DNA of 64,000 nucleotides from Ochrobactrum chromiisoli (GCF_026241335.1 NZ_JAPHAV010000001.1:1298005-1362004); one strand, 5' to 3'. Counted from the stretch's first letter, positions 27,290-36,735 are shown. The notes: generated by a model not told the origin, from the letters alone. Translations and numbers: made by a program.

Positions 27290-28813
27290 ATGCCTGCAGT
27301 GCAGGAGACCATTGATCAGGTTCGCGGCTTGGACGTGGACCAGTATAAGTACGGATTTGAGACGGAAATCGAATCCGAAAAAGCCCCTAAAGGCCTCAAC
27401 GAAGATATCATTCGCTTTATTTCGGCCAAGAAAGACGAGCCGGAATGGATGCTGGAGTGGCGTCTGAAGGCCTATGAACGCTGGCTCACTATGGAAGAGC
27501 CGGAATGGGCGCGTGTCGATTATCCAAAGATCGATTTTCAGGACGCCTATTACTATTCCGCTCCGAAGAATCAGTCGGGTCCGCTTTCACTTGATGAAGT
27601 CGATCCCGAACTGCTGCGTACATATGAAAAGCTTGGTATTCCACTGCGCGAGCAGGAAATTCTCGCTGGTGTGCGTAAGCAGGGCGAGCCGAGTGAAATT
27701 GATGGCAATCCATCGGACAATGTTTATGCATCGGGCCGTGTGGCCGTTGATGCGGTCTTCGACAGTGTTTCGGTTGTCACGACTTTCAAGGCAGAGCTTG
27801 CGAAAGCAGGCGTGATCTTCTGCTCGATTTCAGAAGCCATTCGCGAGCATCCTGAACTGGTTCAGAAGTATCTCGCTTCAGTTGTTCCTGTTTCGGATAA
27901 CTATTATGCGACGCTGAATTCGGCTGTCTTCACCGATGGCTCGTTCGTCTATGTGCCAAAGGGCGTTCGTTGCCCGATGGAGCTTTCGACCTATTTCCGT
28001 ATCAATGAAAAAAATACGGGCCAGTTTGAACGCACGCTGATCATCGCGGAAGAAGGCGCTTATGTCTCTTATCTCGAAGGTTGCACGGCACCACAGCGCG
28101 ACGAAAACCAGCTCCACGCAGCCGTTGTTGAACTGATCGCGCTTGAAAACGCTGAGATCAAGTATTCGACTGTTCAGAACTGGTATCCGGGCGATAGCAG
28201 CGGCAAGGGCGGTATCTACAATTTTGTGACCAAGCGTGGCGATTGCCGTGGTGATAATTCCAAGATTTCGTGGACGCAGGTTGAAACAGGCTCCGCTGTA
28301 ACGTGGAAATATCCGTCCTGCATTCTGCGCGGTGACAATTCGCGCGGTGAGTTCTATTCGATTGCCGTGTCCAACGGTTATCAGCAGATCGACAGCGGCA
28401 CCAAGATGATTCATCTTGGCAAGAACACGTCGAGCCGCATCATTTCCAAGGGTATTTCGGCCGGAAATTCCAGCAACACCTATCGCGGACAGGTTTCAGC
28501 CCATCGTAAGGCTGAAAATGCCCGTAACTTCACCCAGTGCGACAGTCTCCTGATCGGCAACGATTGCGGAGCGCATACCGTGCCCTATATCGAGGCGAAA
28601 AACGCCACGGCACAGTTTGAGCATGAGGCAACCACCTCCAAAATTTCCGAAGACCAGCTGTTCTACGTTATGCAGCGCGGTATTCCGGAAGAGGAGGCAA
28701 TCGCCCTCATCGTCAATGGTTTTGTGAAGGAAGTTATTCAGGAGCTGCCAATGGAATTCGCCGTCGAGGCGCAGAAGCTCATTGGCATTTCGCTTGAAGG
28801 CAGCGTTGGTTAA
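27290..28813 (+). CDS. sufB: Fe-S cluster assembly protein SufB
   Basis: A 507-residue scaffold subunit of the SufBC2D complex, on which Fe-S clusters are built under iron limitation or oxidative stress. Typical blocks: [23 protein letters not shown] reads as the family start, then [24 protein letters not shown], the beta-helix core [17 protein letters not shown], and the C-terminal [29 protein letters not shown] conserved Cys in [20 protein letters not shown] is the candidate sulfur acceptor. ATG 27290 has a GAGGATGGAG ribosome site. It is the first of five same-strand suf genes. Confidence 0.97.
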   Translation: MPAVQETIDQVRGLDVDQYKYGFETEIESEKAPKGLNEDIIRFISAKKDEPEWMLEWRLKAYERWLTMEEPEWARVDYPKIDFQDAYYYSAPKNQSGPLSLDEVDPELLRTYEKLGIPLREQEILAGVRKQGEPSEIDGNPSDNVYASGRVAVDAVFDSVSVVTTFKAELAKAGVIFCSISEAIREHPELVQKYLASVVPVSDNYYATLNSAVFTDGSFVYVPKGVRCPMELSTYFRINEKNTGQFERTLIIAEEGAYVSYLEGCTAPQRDENQLHAAVVELIALENAEIKYSTVQNWYPGDSSGKGGIYNFVTKRGDCRGDNSKISWTQVETGSAVTWKYPSCILRGDNSRGEFYSIAVSNGYQQIDSGTKMIHLGKNTSSRIISKGISAGNSSNTYRGQVSAHRKAENARNFTQCDSLLIGNDCGAHTVPYIEAKNATAQFEHEATTSKISEDQLFYVMQRGIPEEEAIALIVNGFVKEVIQELPMEFAVEAQKLIGISLEGSVG

Positions 28814-28888
28814 TCCGACGCGCTTTAACTGCCTTTCTCCAATTTTTCTGACCAGCCTTTTCCTGGTACAAGAACAAGGTTTATACCC

Positions 28889-29644
28889 ATGCTTGAGATC
28901 AAGAACCTTCATGCAAAGATCGCTGACACGGATACTGAAATTATCCGTGGTCTGAACCTCACCGTAAACAAGGGCGAAGTTGCCGCCATCATGGGCCCGA
29001 ACGGCTCGGGCAAGTCGACATTGTCTTACATCCTTGCAGGCCGCGATGATTACGAAGTGACCGAAGGCGACATCCTTTATAACGGCGAGTCGATCCTCGA
29101 ACTTGACCCTGCTGAACGCGCTGCCAAGGGTATCTTCCTTGCGTTCCAGTACCCGATGGAAATCCCAGGCGTTGCCACGATGGAATTCCTCAAGGTTGCC
29201 ATGAACAGCCAGCGCAAAGCGCGGGGCGAGCCAGAACTCAAAATTCCTGAATTCATCAAGCGCGTGAAGGAAGCGGCTGGCGGCCTTAACATCGATATGG
29301 ACATGCTCAAGCGTCCGCTCAATGTGGGCTTCTCGGGGGGCGAAAAGAAGCGTGCTGAAATTCTTCAGATGCAGCTTCTGGAGCCAAGCCTCTGCGTTCT
29401 CGACGAAACAGACTCCGGCCTCGACATTGATGCGCTGAAGATCGTTTCCGATGGTGTGAATGCGCTGCGTTCGCCAGACCGGGCTGTGATCGTGATCACC
29501 CACTATCAGCGTCTGCTTGATTATATCGTTCCAGACAGCGTGCATGTTCTTTACAAGGGACAAGTCATCAAGTCTGGTGACAAGACCCTTGCAAATCACC
29601 TTGAAGAAAACGGCTACGCCGACATTATTGGCGAAGTAGCCTAA
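28889..29644 (+). CDS. sufC: Fe-S cluster assembly ATPase SufC
   Basis: A 251-residue ABC-type ATPase that drives conformational change in SufBC2D. Walker A is GPNGSGKSTL (about residues 34-43), the Q-loop is in FLAFQYPMEIPGV, the ABC signature region reads FSGGEKKRAEILQM, and Walker B is CVLDETDSGLDIDALK. The D-loop with SGLDID and the His of VIVITHYQRLL are present. It starts 75 bases after sufB and its stop is 11 bases before sufD, fitting one operon. It is not a membrane transporter component despite the fold. Confidence 0.97.
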   Translation: MLEIKNLHAKIADTDTEIIRGLNLTVNKGEVAAIMGPNGSGKSTLSYILAGRDDYEVTEGDILYNGESILELDPAERAAKGIFLAFQYPMEIPGVATMEFLKVAMNSQRKARGEPELKIPEFIKRVKEAAGGLNIDMDMLKRPLNVGFSGGEKKRAEILQMQLLEPSLCVLDETDSGLDIDALKIVSDGVNALRSPDRAVIVITHYQRLLDYIVPDSVHVLYKGQVIKSGDKTLANHLEENGYADIIGEVA

Positions 29645-29655
29645 GGAGGCGGATT

Positions 29656-30924
29656 ATGAATATCCAGACCTCAAAGCCAAGGACGCAAGCCGAAAGCGCA
29701 CTGATCGACAGTTTCGCGACCCGTATGGGCGAGCTTCCGGGCAATGCCGATGTCGTGGTTGCACGTGACAATGCGCTGGAATCGTTGAAAGTGAACGGTC
29801 TTCCGTCGCGCCGCATTGAAAGCTGGCATTACACGGATTTCCGCACGTTGCTCAAAGGCGTTGCTGATTTCAACCCGAGTGCAGGCACCAATGCGCTTCC
29901 CGCATTGCTGGCAGGCTCTTCTGTCATTGCGGTGAGCAATGGTGCAACGCTTGCAGCCAAGGCACCGGAAGGTGTGACCTTGACTGCCGTGCGTGACCGG
30001 CTTGCGGATGGTTCGCTCGTTTCGCAGCTTAACACTCGGGGAACCGATGATACGATTGGCCAGATCAACGCTGCCTATGTCAGCGACGGCTGGGGATTGT
30101 CGATTGCGGCTGACACTGAGCTTGAAGCACCACTTGAACTTCAGAACATCCAGAAGACCGGGCAGGGCCACACGCGCTTTCCTGTTGAAATTGGGGCGAA
30201 CGCCAAGGCAACGATCATTGAACGTCAGTCAGGTGGCGAAGGCGATGCTTTCTCAACCTCTGTCAGCCATGTGAGCGTTGGCGATGGCGCTGATGTCATC
30301 TGGGTTATTCTGCGTGATTTTGGTCAGGCAACGCAGCTTGCTCAGTTCAACGCAACCATTGGCACAGGTTCGAAGCTCACGCTTTACATCGTCAATGCTG
30401 GCGGCAAGCTGGTTCGGCAGGAAGTGCATCTGACAGTGGCAGGCGAAGATTCGGATTTCGAGCTTCGCGGCCTCAATCTGCTGGCAGACGATTCCCACAC
30501 CGATGTCACCATGACGGTTGCACATCTGGTTGAGAACACGCGTTCGACCCAGATTATCCGCAACGTGGTCAAGGATCGCGCACGCGGCGTTTTCCAGGGC
30601 ATGATCCGTGTTGCACAGATCGCCCAGAAAACCGATGCGCGTATGGCCTGCAACACGCTGCTGCTATCGGATGATGGCGAGTTCGATGCAAAGCCAGAGC
30701 TGGAAATCTTCGCTGATGACGTGGCTTGCGGCCATGGTGCAACGGTTACCGAGCTGTCGAAAGACTACCTCTTCTATTTGATGGCGCGCGGTATTCCGGA
30801 AAATGAAGCACGCGGCTTGCTGATTAAAGCATTCATCGCCGAACTGATAGAAGAGCTGGAAAACGAAGCTTTGGTTGAGGCGCTGGAAGACGTGCTCTCG
30901 AACTGGCTTGCAGCCCACGCTTGA
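29656..30924 (+). CDS. sufD: Fe-S cluster assembly protein SufD
   Basis: A 422-residue paralogue of SufB that pairs with it in SufBC2D. N-terminal helical part with LPSRRIESWHYTDFRTLLKG (a SufD hallmark), then the right-handed beta-helix and the C-terminal helical domain ACGHGATVTELSKDYLFYLMARGIPENEAR that binds SufC. The His in the CGHGA stretch matches the conserved SufD His implicated in iron binding in E. coli. A good AGGAGG ribosome site precedes the ATG. A terminator-like hairpin lies between this gene and sufS. Confidence 0.95.
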   Translation: MNIQTSKPRTQAESALIDSFATRMGELPGNADVVVARDNALESLKVNGLPSRRIESWHYTDFRTLLKGVADFNPSAGTNALPALLAGSSVIAVSNGATLAAKAPEGVTLTAVRDRLADGSLVSQLNTRGTDDTIGQINAAYVSDGWGLSIAADTELEAPLELQNIQKTGQGHTRFPVEIGANAKATIIERQSGGEGDAFSTSVSHVSVGDGADVIWVILRDFGQATQLAQFNATIGTGSKLTLYIVNAGGKLVRQEVHLTVAGEDSDFELRGLNLLADDSHTDVTMTVAHLVENTRSTQIIRNVVKDRARGVFQGMIRVAQIAQKTDARMACNTLLLSDDGEFDAKPELEIFADDVACGHGATVTELSKDYLFYLMARGIPENEARGLLIKAFIAELIEELENEALVEALEDVLSNWLAAHA

Positions 30925-30930
30925 TTGAAC

Positions 30931-30960
30931 AAGGCGGAGTCATGCTTGCTCCGCCTTTTC
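30931..30960 (+). terminator. Terminator-like hairpin between sufD and sufS
   Basis: A 9-bp stem AAGGCGGAG / CTCCGCCTT with a T-rich tail (TTTTC). It lies inside the suf gene run, just 6 bases after sufD and 25 before sufS, so it may reduce expression of sufS and sufT. Confidence 0.7.
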
Positions 30961-30985
30961 TGCCTCAAGGGTAGAAGGAACGGTC

Positions 30986-32230
30986 ATGGATCATAAGAAT
31001 CCGCTTGTAGCGCGCTATGATGTTGAAGCGATCCGCAGAGATTTCCCCATCCTGTCACGACAGGTTCATGGAAAGCCGCTTGTTTATCTGGATAGTGGTG
31101 CTTCTGCACAAAAGCCGCAAAGCGTCATCGACGCTGTCACACATGCCTATGCAAATGAATACGCAAATGTGCATCGCGGCCTGCACTTTCTTTCGAATGC
31201 TGCCACAGATGCTTACGAAAAGTCGCGCGAAACCGTTCGCCGCTTTCTGAATGCTGGCTCTGTTGACGAAATTGTCTTTACGAAAAATGCCACCGAAGCG
31301 ATCAACACGGTCGCTTACGGCTACGGTATGCCCAATATCGGCGAGGGTGATGAAATCCTTCTGTCGATCATGGAGCATCACTCCAATATTGTGCCGTGGC
31401 ATTTCATCCGTGAGCGGCAGGGTGCAAAGCTTGTCTTCGCGCCGGTGGATGACGAAGGCGTGTTTCATATTGAGGAATTTGAAAAGCGCCTGACCGAACG
31501 CACGAAGCTTGTGGCAATCACCCATATGTCCAATGCGCTTGGCACAGTGACACCGATCAAGAAGATCGTTGAACTGGCCCATGCACGCGGTATTCCGGTG
31601 CTGGTCGATGGCAGCCAGAGTGCTGTCCATATGCCAGTTGATGTGCAGGATCTGGGCTGTGACTGGTATGTGTTTACTGGCCACAAGGTTTACGGCCCGT
31701 CAGGAATCGGCGTTCTCTTTGGTCGTGCTGAAATGCTCGAAAAGATGCGCCCGTTTCAGGGCGGTGGCGAAATGATCGAAGAAGTGACGGAGGAAAACGT
31801 TACGTATAATCATCCGCCGCACCGTTTTGAGGCTGGCACACCACCAATCGTTCAGGCGATTGGGTTAGGCGCAGCGCTTGAATATATGGAAAAGATCGGC
31901 CGTCATGCGATCGCAGCCCACGAGGAAGACTTGCGCAACTATGCGCATGAGCAACTGGGTAAGATCAATTCACTGCGCATTTATGGCAATGCACCCGATA
32001 AGGGTGCGATCATCTCATTTGCGCTTGATGGCATTCACGCGCATGATGTCTCGATGGTCATTGACCGGGCAGGGGTCGCGGTGCGTGCGGGCACGCATTG
32101 CGCACAGCCACTCTTGAAACGCTTTGGCGTTACCTCTACATGCCGTGCATCTTTTGGCATGTATAACACCCGTGCTGAAGTTGACGTGCTGGCAGAAGCC
32201 TTGGAAAAGGCAAGGAAGTTTTTCGGATGA
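30986..32230 (+). CDS. sufS: Cysteine desulfurase SufS (class II)
   Basis: A 414-residue class II desulfurase that supplies sulfur to SufBC2D. It starts with VEAIRRDFPILSRQVHGKPLVYLDSGASAQKP, the group N-terminus. The cofactor Lys is in VFTGHKVYGPSGIGVL, and the catalytic Cys lies in the short class II loop VRAGTHCAQPLLKRFG. The block GGGEMIEEVTEENVTYNHPPHRFEAGTPPI is diagnostic for SufS. No sufE is seen in this window. The gene overlaps sufT by four bases (ATGA). Confidence 0.96.
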   Translation: MDHKNPLVARYDVEAIRRDFPILSRQVHGKPLVYLDSGASAQKPQSVIDAVTHAYANEYANVHRGLHFLSNAATDAYEKSRETVRRFLNAGSVDEIVFTKNATEAINTVAYGYGMPNIGEGDEILLSIMEHHSNIVPWHFIRERQGAKLVFAPVDDEGVFHIEEFEKRLTERTKLVAITHMSNALGTVTPIKKIVELAHARGIPVLVDGSQSAVHMPVDVQDLGCDWYVFTGHKVYGPSGIGVLFGRAEMLEKMRPFQGGGEMIEEVTEENVTYNHPPHRFEAGTPPIVQAIGLGAALEYMEKIGRHAIAAHEEDLRNYAHEQLGKINSLRIYGNAPDKGAIISFALDGIHAHDVSMVIDRAGVAVRAGTHCAQPLLKRFGVTSTCRASFGMYNTRAEVDVLAEALEKARKFFG

Positions 32231-32646
32231 CCGAGACCGAGCAAAAAGTTCAGGAACAGACTGAAGCCAAAGCCGATGATGTGAATGCATCGGCGGATGG
32301 AAAGTCTGTTTTTTCCGCCTCTGCTATTCCTCAGGAAGAGCTGCTTCGGCTGACCGATGACATCATCAGTGCGTTGAAGACGGTCTATGACCCTGAAATT
32401 CCAGCGGATATTTACGAGCTCGGTCTGATCTACAAGATCGACATCGAAGATGACCGCACGGTTAAAATCGAAATGACACTGACGGCTCCCGGCTGTCCGG
32501 TTGCAGGCGAAATGCCGGGATGGGTCGAGAACGCGGTTGGAGCTGTCGAAGGTGTTTCCATGGTCGAAGTCACCATGACCTTCGATCCACCATGGTCTGC
32601 TGACCGCATGTCGGAAGAAGCACAGGTCGCTGTCGGCTGGTACTAA
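32227..32646 (+). CDS. sufT: SUF system DUF59 (MIP18-like) protein SufT
   Basis: A 139-residue protein. The first 30-35 residues are acidic and probably disordered; the rest is a DUF59/MIP18 domain: ISALKTVYDPEIPADIYELGLIYKIDI, then EMTLTAPGCPVAGEMP with the conserved Cys, and MTFDPPWSADRMSEEAQVAVGW at the C-terminus. SufT-type proteins help mature Fe-S proteins, and the eukaryotic MIP18 acts in cluster targeting. Translation is likely coupled to sufS through the ATGA overlap. In many relatives sufA follows here; in this genome it lies 4.5 kb away on the other strand. Confidence 0.92.
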   Translation: MTETEQKVQEQTEAKADDVNASADGKSVFSASAIPQEELLRLTDDIISALKTVYDPEIPADIYELGLIYKIDIEDDRTVKIEMTLTAPGCPVAGEMPGWVENAVGAVEGVSMVEVTMTFDPPWSADRMSEEAQVAVGWY

Positions 32647-32796
32647 AGCGTGTCGCGCTTAATCGTACCCGATACGCTCACTCTATCTTCTTATTTTAAC
32701 GCATGTCGTTGTCGGATCGTGGCGGGAATAGCAATCAGTCCGGTTGGACTGATTTCCCCGCGAAGGCGGTCCCCACTTTTCCGTGACATGCTCTAA
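32647..32796. repeat. Palindromic intergenic mosaic element (RIME-like)
   Basis: First hairpin with arms AGCGTGTCG (32647-32655) and CGATACGCT. A second unit runs from GCATGTC (32701) to GACATGC (32791) and contains the perfect inner hairpin AATCAGTCC / GGACTGATT. It ends CTCTAAT. The terminal inverted repeats and layout resemble rhizobial intergenic mosaic elements; copy number in the genome is unknown to me. The first hairpin may help end the suf transcript. Confidence 0.6.
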
Positions 32797-32807
32797 TAGT
32801 CAAAGAG

Positions 32808-32837
32808 AAGCCCCTCGCATTGCGTGGGGCTTTTTCT
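32808..32837. terminator. Terminator between the suf operon and the glycosyltransferase gene
   Basis: AAGCCCC...GGGGCTT stem with inner CGC/GCG pairs, followed by TTTTT on the plus strand and AAAG/TCT context on the other. It lies between convergent genes. Confidence 0.8.
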
Positions 32838-32845
32838 ATTTGGCA

Positions 32846-33817
32846 TTAAAAACCAGTCGTATTGGCGTAATGAAGAGATTTTCTTCCAAAACACCCCTGA
32901 AACAGACCAACGACGCCACCGAGAGCCGTGGCCGCTGAAACAAGGCCTTGGCCGCCCCTGAACGGTATGGAGAGGCTTGCGCCTAAAAACTTTAACCCGC
33001 GGCCTGCAATCTTGAGCGGCAGCTTTTTAAGTGTCTTATTGGGGTTTTCCCGATAACGCGCACCGAACTCGGTAATATTATGATCGCGATTGCGGCGATA
33101 ATGATAGCTCAGTGTCAGGCGAGACGGGGGTACGGTTTCGTAGACGATGGCATCACAAGCCCAACCAGTTTTGGCGCCAAGCGACTTTGCTTTCGTCCAG
33201 AGGTTCCAGTCTTCGCCGCCAGTCAGGCCAAAATGGGAATCAAAACGCAAACCGGTCTCGCGGAAAAAGTCCAGTTTTCCCATCCAGCTTCCCGTCGCAA
33301 CTTTGATCGAATCGCCACGCCCCATTGCGCATTTCTGTCGGCACTTGCGCTCGGATTTATAGCCACTGCGTTCGATCCCCGACCAAACAAGTTTCTGAAC
33401 AATTGTCAGGTTCTCATCAAATGGCTTCGGCCTTACTGGAGAGCCGACAATATCGAGATCAAGTCGGTCACGCTCTGAAAAAAGTTTCACGAGCCAGTCT
33501 GCCTCTACAAACTCGTCGTCATCCACATAGACAAGATAATCAAAACCCTGTTCAATGGCGTGGTTCAGCGCACGGTTACGCGCCGATGATATGCCTAAAA
33601 TGACCTCGACAACATAGTCGATCGGATCGTTTGGCATAAGCGCACGAAAATCTTCGATGGTTCCATCAAGCGTAGGGGAGGCGTTATTCTCGACGACAAG
33701 GAAGGATACATCTGTATCGTTTGGCTTCTGAATAGAAGCCAAAGACGAAAACAGATTACAGAGCATCTTAGGCCTGTTCCTCGTGACGACGGAAATGCAG
33801 ATACGCCGTTGATGCAT
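32846..33817 (-). CDS. Glycosyltransferase family 2
   Basis: A 323-residue GT-A fold enzyme. The N-terminal nucleotide-sugar region starts CISVVTRNRPKMLCNLFSSL, the metal-binding DxD-type motif is in LVYVDDDEFVEADWL, an acceptor-side LTGGEDWNLWTKAKSLG motif contains the probable catalytic Asp, and the C-terminus has a hydrophobic, membrane-tending stretch. It resembles ExoM-like transferases of succinoglycan-type polysaccharide synthesis, but sugar and acceptor cannot be assigned. It stands alone without other polysaccharide genes, next to tRNA-Thr and an AT-rich upstream region, which may indicate acquisition by transfer. Confidence 0.85.
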   Translation of the reverse strand: MHQRRICISVVTRNRPKMLCNLFSSLASIQKPNDTDVSFLVVENNASPTLDGTIEDFRALMPNDPIDYVVEVILGISSARNRALNHAIEQGFDYLVYVDDDEFVEADWLVKLFSERDRLDLDIVGSPVRPKPFDENLTIVQKLVWSGIERSGYKSERKCRQKCAMGRGDSIKVATGSWMGKLDFFRETGLRFDSHFGLTGGEDWNLWTKAKSLGAKTGWACDAIVYETVPPSRLTLSYHYRRNRDHNITEFGARYRENPNKTLKKLPLKIAGRGLKFLGASLSIPFRGGQGLVSAATALGGVVGLFQGCFGRKSLHYANTTGF

Positions 33818-33864
33818 GATTAATCAGCCTAAGTGATCATTTGATATATTCAGTAAGCTTAATA

Positions 33865-33892
33865 TACAATTATTATGGAGGCAATAGTTGTA
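33865..33892. promoter_or_regulatory. Inverted repeat upstream of the glycosyltransferase gene
   Basis: Arms TACAATTATT and AATAGTTGTA (one G-T mismatch) around an 8-base spacer, in an AT-rich 170-base gap between tRNA-Thr and the glycosyltransferase start. It could be an operator; no regulator is evident. Confidence 0.3.
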
Positions 33893-33988
33893 TTGAGCGT
33901 AAATATAGCCGCGATAATGGCTGACATCTATTACAGGGTAAGTTATTTTTTTTGAAAAAATACAGTGTTCATACACAACTGCTTAAAG

Positions 33989-34064
<76 letters not shown>

Positions 34065-34207
34065 AGCACTGGCGTCGAATTAGCATAATTCTGGCGCGTG
34101 TAAAGCAAAAATTCACATCGAGCAGGGAATAGTCAGCAGGTTTTGCATATGATAGCCATTAAGCCTGTGGAAACAGCATCTTTTTGGGCGCATTGGAACC
34201 GAATAAT

Positions 34208-34981
34208 ATGAACGATAAATCTCTGGCGCTTCACTTTTTGCCATCTGGAACAGAAGAATCACTGGCTGCACAAAAAGAGCTGGTGAAGCGCTATGGGCAT
34301 GTTGCGGCTGAGGATGCGGATGTTGTCGTGGCACTCGGGGGCGACGGCACCATGTTGCAGGCACTGCGAGATTTCATGAATAGCGGGGTGCCTGTCTATG
34401 GCATGAACCGTGGTTCGGTCGGCTTCCTCATGAACGAGTTCAGCATTGAGGATTTGCCCACGCGCATTCTCGCCGCACAAAAGGAAACGATCCGCCCGCT
34501 CGAAATGATTGCAGAGACGGAAGATGCGCCGCCTTTCAAGGCGCTGGCAATCAACGAAGTGTCGCTTTTCAGGCAATCCTATCAGGCGGCAAAGGTTCGG
34601 ATCACCATTGATGGCAAGATACGGCTTGATGAACTTGTCTGCGATGGCGTGATGGTTGCCACGCCTGCGGGTTCTACCGCCTATAATCTCTCGGCACAGG
34701 GGCCAATTCTGCCGTTGGAAGCGCCTCTACTCGCCTTGACACCCGTCAGCCCATTTCGCCCCCGCCGGTGGGGCGGCGCGCTTTTGCCAAAACATGTGAC
34801 CGTGCGCATGGATGTGCTTGAAACGGAAAAGCGCCCCGTGAATGCGGTTGCTGACAACAACGAGGTTAAATCAGTAAGATCAGTCACAGTGCGCGAAGAT
34901 CTGGACAGTCAGGTTGCGATCTTGTTTGATCAAAATCATTCTTGGGATGAGCGAATTCTAACAGAACAATTTAGACATTAG
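34208..34981 (+). CDS. nadK: NAD kinase
   Basis: A 257-residue NAD kinase that phosphorylates NAD to NADP. The catalytic GGDGT motif is in VVVALGGDGTMLQALRDF (about residues 45-60), the NE/D substrate motif is in KALAINEVSLFR, and the glycine-rich loop is in DGVMVATPAGSTAYNLSAQGPIL. The start at ATG 34208 (MNDKSLALHF) is preferred over an in-frame TTG at 34184, because homologues begin here; no strong ribosome site is visible for either. It lies just upstream of the RhlE-like gene on the same strand but with a 250-base gap, so a shared transcript is doubtful. Confidence 0.93.
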   Translation: MNDKSLALHFLPSGTEESLAAQKELVKRYGHVAAEDADVVVALGGDGTMLQALRDFMNSGVPVYGMNRGSVGFLMNEFSIEDLPTRILAAQKETIRPLEMIAETEDAPPFKALAINEVSLFRQSYQAAKVRITIDGKIRLDELVCDGVMVATPAGSTAYNLSAQGPILPLEAPLLALTPVSPFRPRRWGGALLPKHVTVRMDVLETEKRPVNAVADNNEVKSVRSVTVREDLDSQVAILFDQNHSWDERILTEQFRH

Positions 34982-35230
34982 TTGGCTATGATTTTAGTAA
35001 ATTCACGCATTGGTGTTGGAGGAAGCACAATAAAATACAAATAATAAGCATTTTTATATTCTTTGATGGTATTTTAGTTGACTTTTGCACGCTGTGGACG
35101 TAGGCGATGCTACGTGAAAACGCTTTTTGCGTTGCAGACGCCTTTTCTGCCTTGGTTCCTGCGCCGGATGACGCGGCTGCAATGACAGGATGGGTGCAAT
35201 TCATTTCCAAAAAAGAGAGCTGCGCCTCCA
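34982..35230 (+). promoter_or_regulatory. Structured upstream region of the DEAD-box helicase gene
   Basis: About 250 bases without a gene. It contains a candidate -35 TTGACT near 35079 with TAGGCG 17 bases later, then two small hairpins (CGTAG/CTACG and AACGC/TGCGTT) before the helicase start. A long leader would be in line with RNA-helicase genes that are cold-regulated, but that is inference. Confidence 0.35.
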
Positions 35231-36694
35231 TTGACGACATTTGCCGAACTCGGTCTTTCCCCGAAAGTGCTCGCCGCTGTTGAAGCTGCGGGTTACACCG
35301 CGCCAACGCCTATTCAGGCAGGTGCCATTCCTCCCGCGCTGGAGCGCAAGGATGTGCTCGGCATCGCCCAGACAGGCACGGGTAAGACTGCATCTTTCGT
35401 TTTGCCAATGCTTCATCTCTTGGAAAAGGGGCGTGCACGTGCTCGAATGCCGCGCACGCTTATTCTTGAACCGACGCGCGAGCTCGCAGCGCAAGTTGAA
35501 GAGAATTTTGTTAAATATGGCGTCAATCAGCGTTTGAATGTAGCGCTGCTGATCGGTGGCGTCTCGTTTGATGAGCAGGAACGCAAGCTTGAGCGCGGTG
35601 CAGATGTACTCATCGCGACCCCAGGTCGTCTTCTTGACCATTTCGAGCGCGGTAAACTGCTTCTGACCGGCGTTGAAATTCTGGTTATCGATGAAGCTGA
35701 CCGTATGCTTGATATGGGGTTTATTCCTGACATTGAGCGTATTTGCAAGCTGATCCCATTCACCCGCCAGACGCTGTTCTTCTCGGCGACCATGCCGCCG
35801 GAAATCACCAAGCTGACGGAGCAGTTTCTGCATTCGCCGACGCGCATTGAGGTTGCAAAGGCATCCTCAACTGCCAAAACAGTGACCCAGCGTCTTGTGA
35901 AGTCTGGCAAGAAGGATTGGGACAAGCGCGCAGTGCTGCGTGATTTGATTCGTGCTGAAGGCGATTCGTTGAAGAATGCGATCATTTTCTGCAATCGCAA
36001 AAAAGACGTATCCGAACTCTTCCGCTCGCTTGTTCGCCACGAGTTTGATGCCGGTGCTCTGCATGGTGATATGGACCAGCGCGCGCGCATGGCGATGCTT
36101 GCCGGTTTCAAAGAGGGTAAATTGCGGCTTCTCGTGGCTTCGGATGTCGCAGCCCGTGGCCTCGATATTCCTGACGTCAGCCACGTCTTCAACTATGATA
36201 TTCCGATTCATTCGGAAGATTATGTGCACCGCATCGGTCGCACAGGGCGTGCAGGCCGTTCGGGCAAAGCTTTCACGCTGGTGACTGCTTCGGACACGAA
36301 ATACCTCTCGGCAATCGAAACCATGATTGGCGAAAAAGTTGAATGGCATGACGGTGATCTTTCGACCTTGCCAGCAACTGACGAATCTGACGATACGTCA
36401 CGCAAGGGCAAGAATGCTCGTGGCAAAGGTAAAGACGCCAGGGGCAAATCGAAAGATAAGCAGAAGGTCGAGACACCTGTGATTGTTCAGGCAGATGAGC
36501 CGCAGCCGGTAATCAGCGAAATCAAAGAACGCCGTGATCCGATCCGTACGTCAAATGATGATCGCCGCGGCAGGCCGCAAAACGATCATCACAAGCGTCG
36601 TCGTGATCGTGATGATGATGACGGTCCGGTGCCGATTGGTTTCGGCAATGATATCCCAGCATTTATGCTGATCCCCACCGGGGTTCTGGCATAA
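35231..36694 (+). CDS. rhlE: ATP-dependent RNA helicase, DEAD-box (RhlE-like)
   Basis: A 487-residue DEAD-box helicase. Motifs in order: Q motif in PTPIQAGAIPPAL, Walker A AQTGTGKTASF, PTRELAAQ, TPGRLLD, DEAD box VIDEADRMLDMGF, SAT in FFSATMPPEI, the C-terminal RecA domain with ARGLDIPDVSHV and HRIGRTGRAGRSG. The C-terminal 110 residues are charged and low-complexity (Lys/Arg/Asp/Gly-rich), as in RhlE-type enzymes active in ribosome assembly or mRNA decay. The start is TTG 35231 and leads straight into TTFAELGLSPKVL, the usual beginning. A strong terminator follows. Confidence 0.92.
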   Translation: MTTFAELGLSPKVLAAVEAAGYTAPTPIQAGAIPPALERKDVLGIAQTGTGKTASFVLPMLHLLEKGRARARMPRTLILEPTRELAAQVEENFVKYGVNQRLNVALLIGGVSFDEQERKLERGADVLIATPGRLLDHFERGKLLLTGVEILVIDEADRMLDMGFIPDIERICKLIPFTRQTLFFSATMPPEITKLTEQFLHSPTRIEVAKASSTAKTVTQRLVKSGKKDWDKRAVLRDLIRAEGDSLKNAIIFCNRKKDVSELFRSLVRHEFDAGALHGDMDQRARMAMLAGFKEGKLRLLVASDVAARGLDIPDVSHVFNYDIPIHSEDYVHRIGRTGRAGRSGKAFTLVTASDTKYLSAIETMIGEKVEWHDGDLSTLPATDESDDTSRKGKNARGKGKDARGKSKDKQKVETPVIVQADEPQPVISEIKERRDPIRTSNDDRRGRPQNDHHKRRRDRDDDDGPVPIGFGNDIPAFMLIPTGVLA

Positions 36695-36700
36695 GACAAT

Positions 36701-36735
36701 AAAAGCCGATCTGGTTAAACCAGGTCGGCTTTTTT
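36701..36735 (+). terminator. Terminator after the DEAD-box helicase gene
   Basis: AAAAGCCGATCTGGT / ACCAGGTCGGCTTTTTT hairpin (one G-T pair, loop TAAA), six bases after the stop. Confidence 0.9.

Noticed and set aside
28496..29599. Long open frame on the minus strand opposite sufC (367 codons)
   Set aside because: It lies fully opposite the well-conserved sufB end and sufC, has low-quality composition (many Cys/His/Arg/Phe) and no recognisable domain. It is a shadow of biased codon use.
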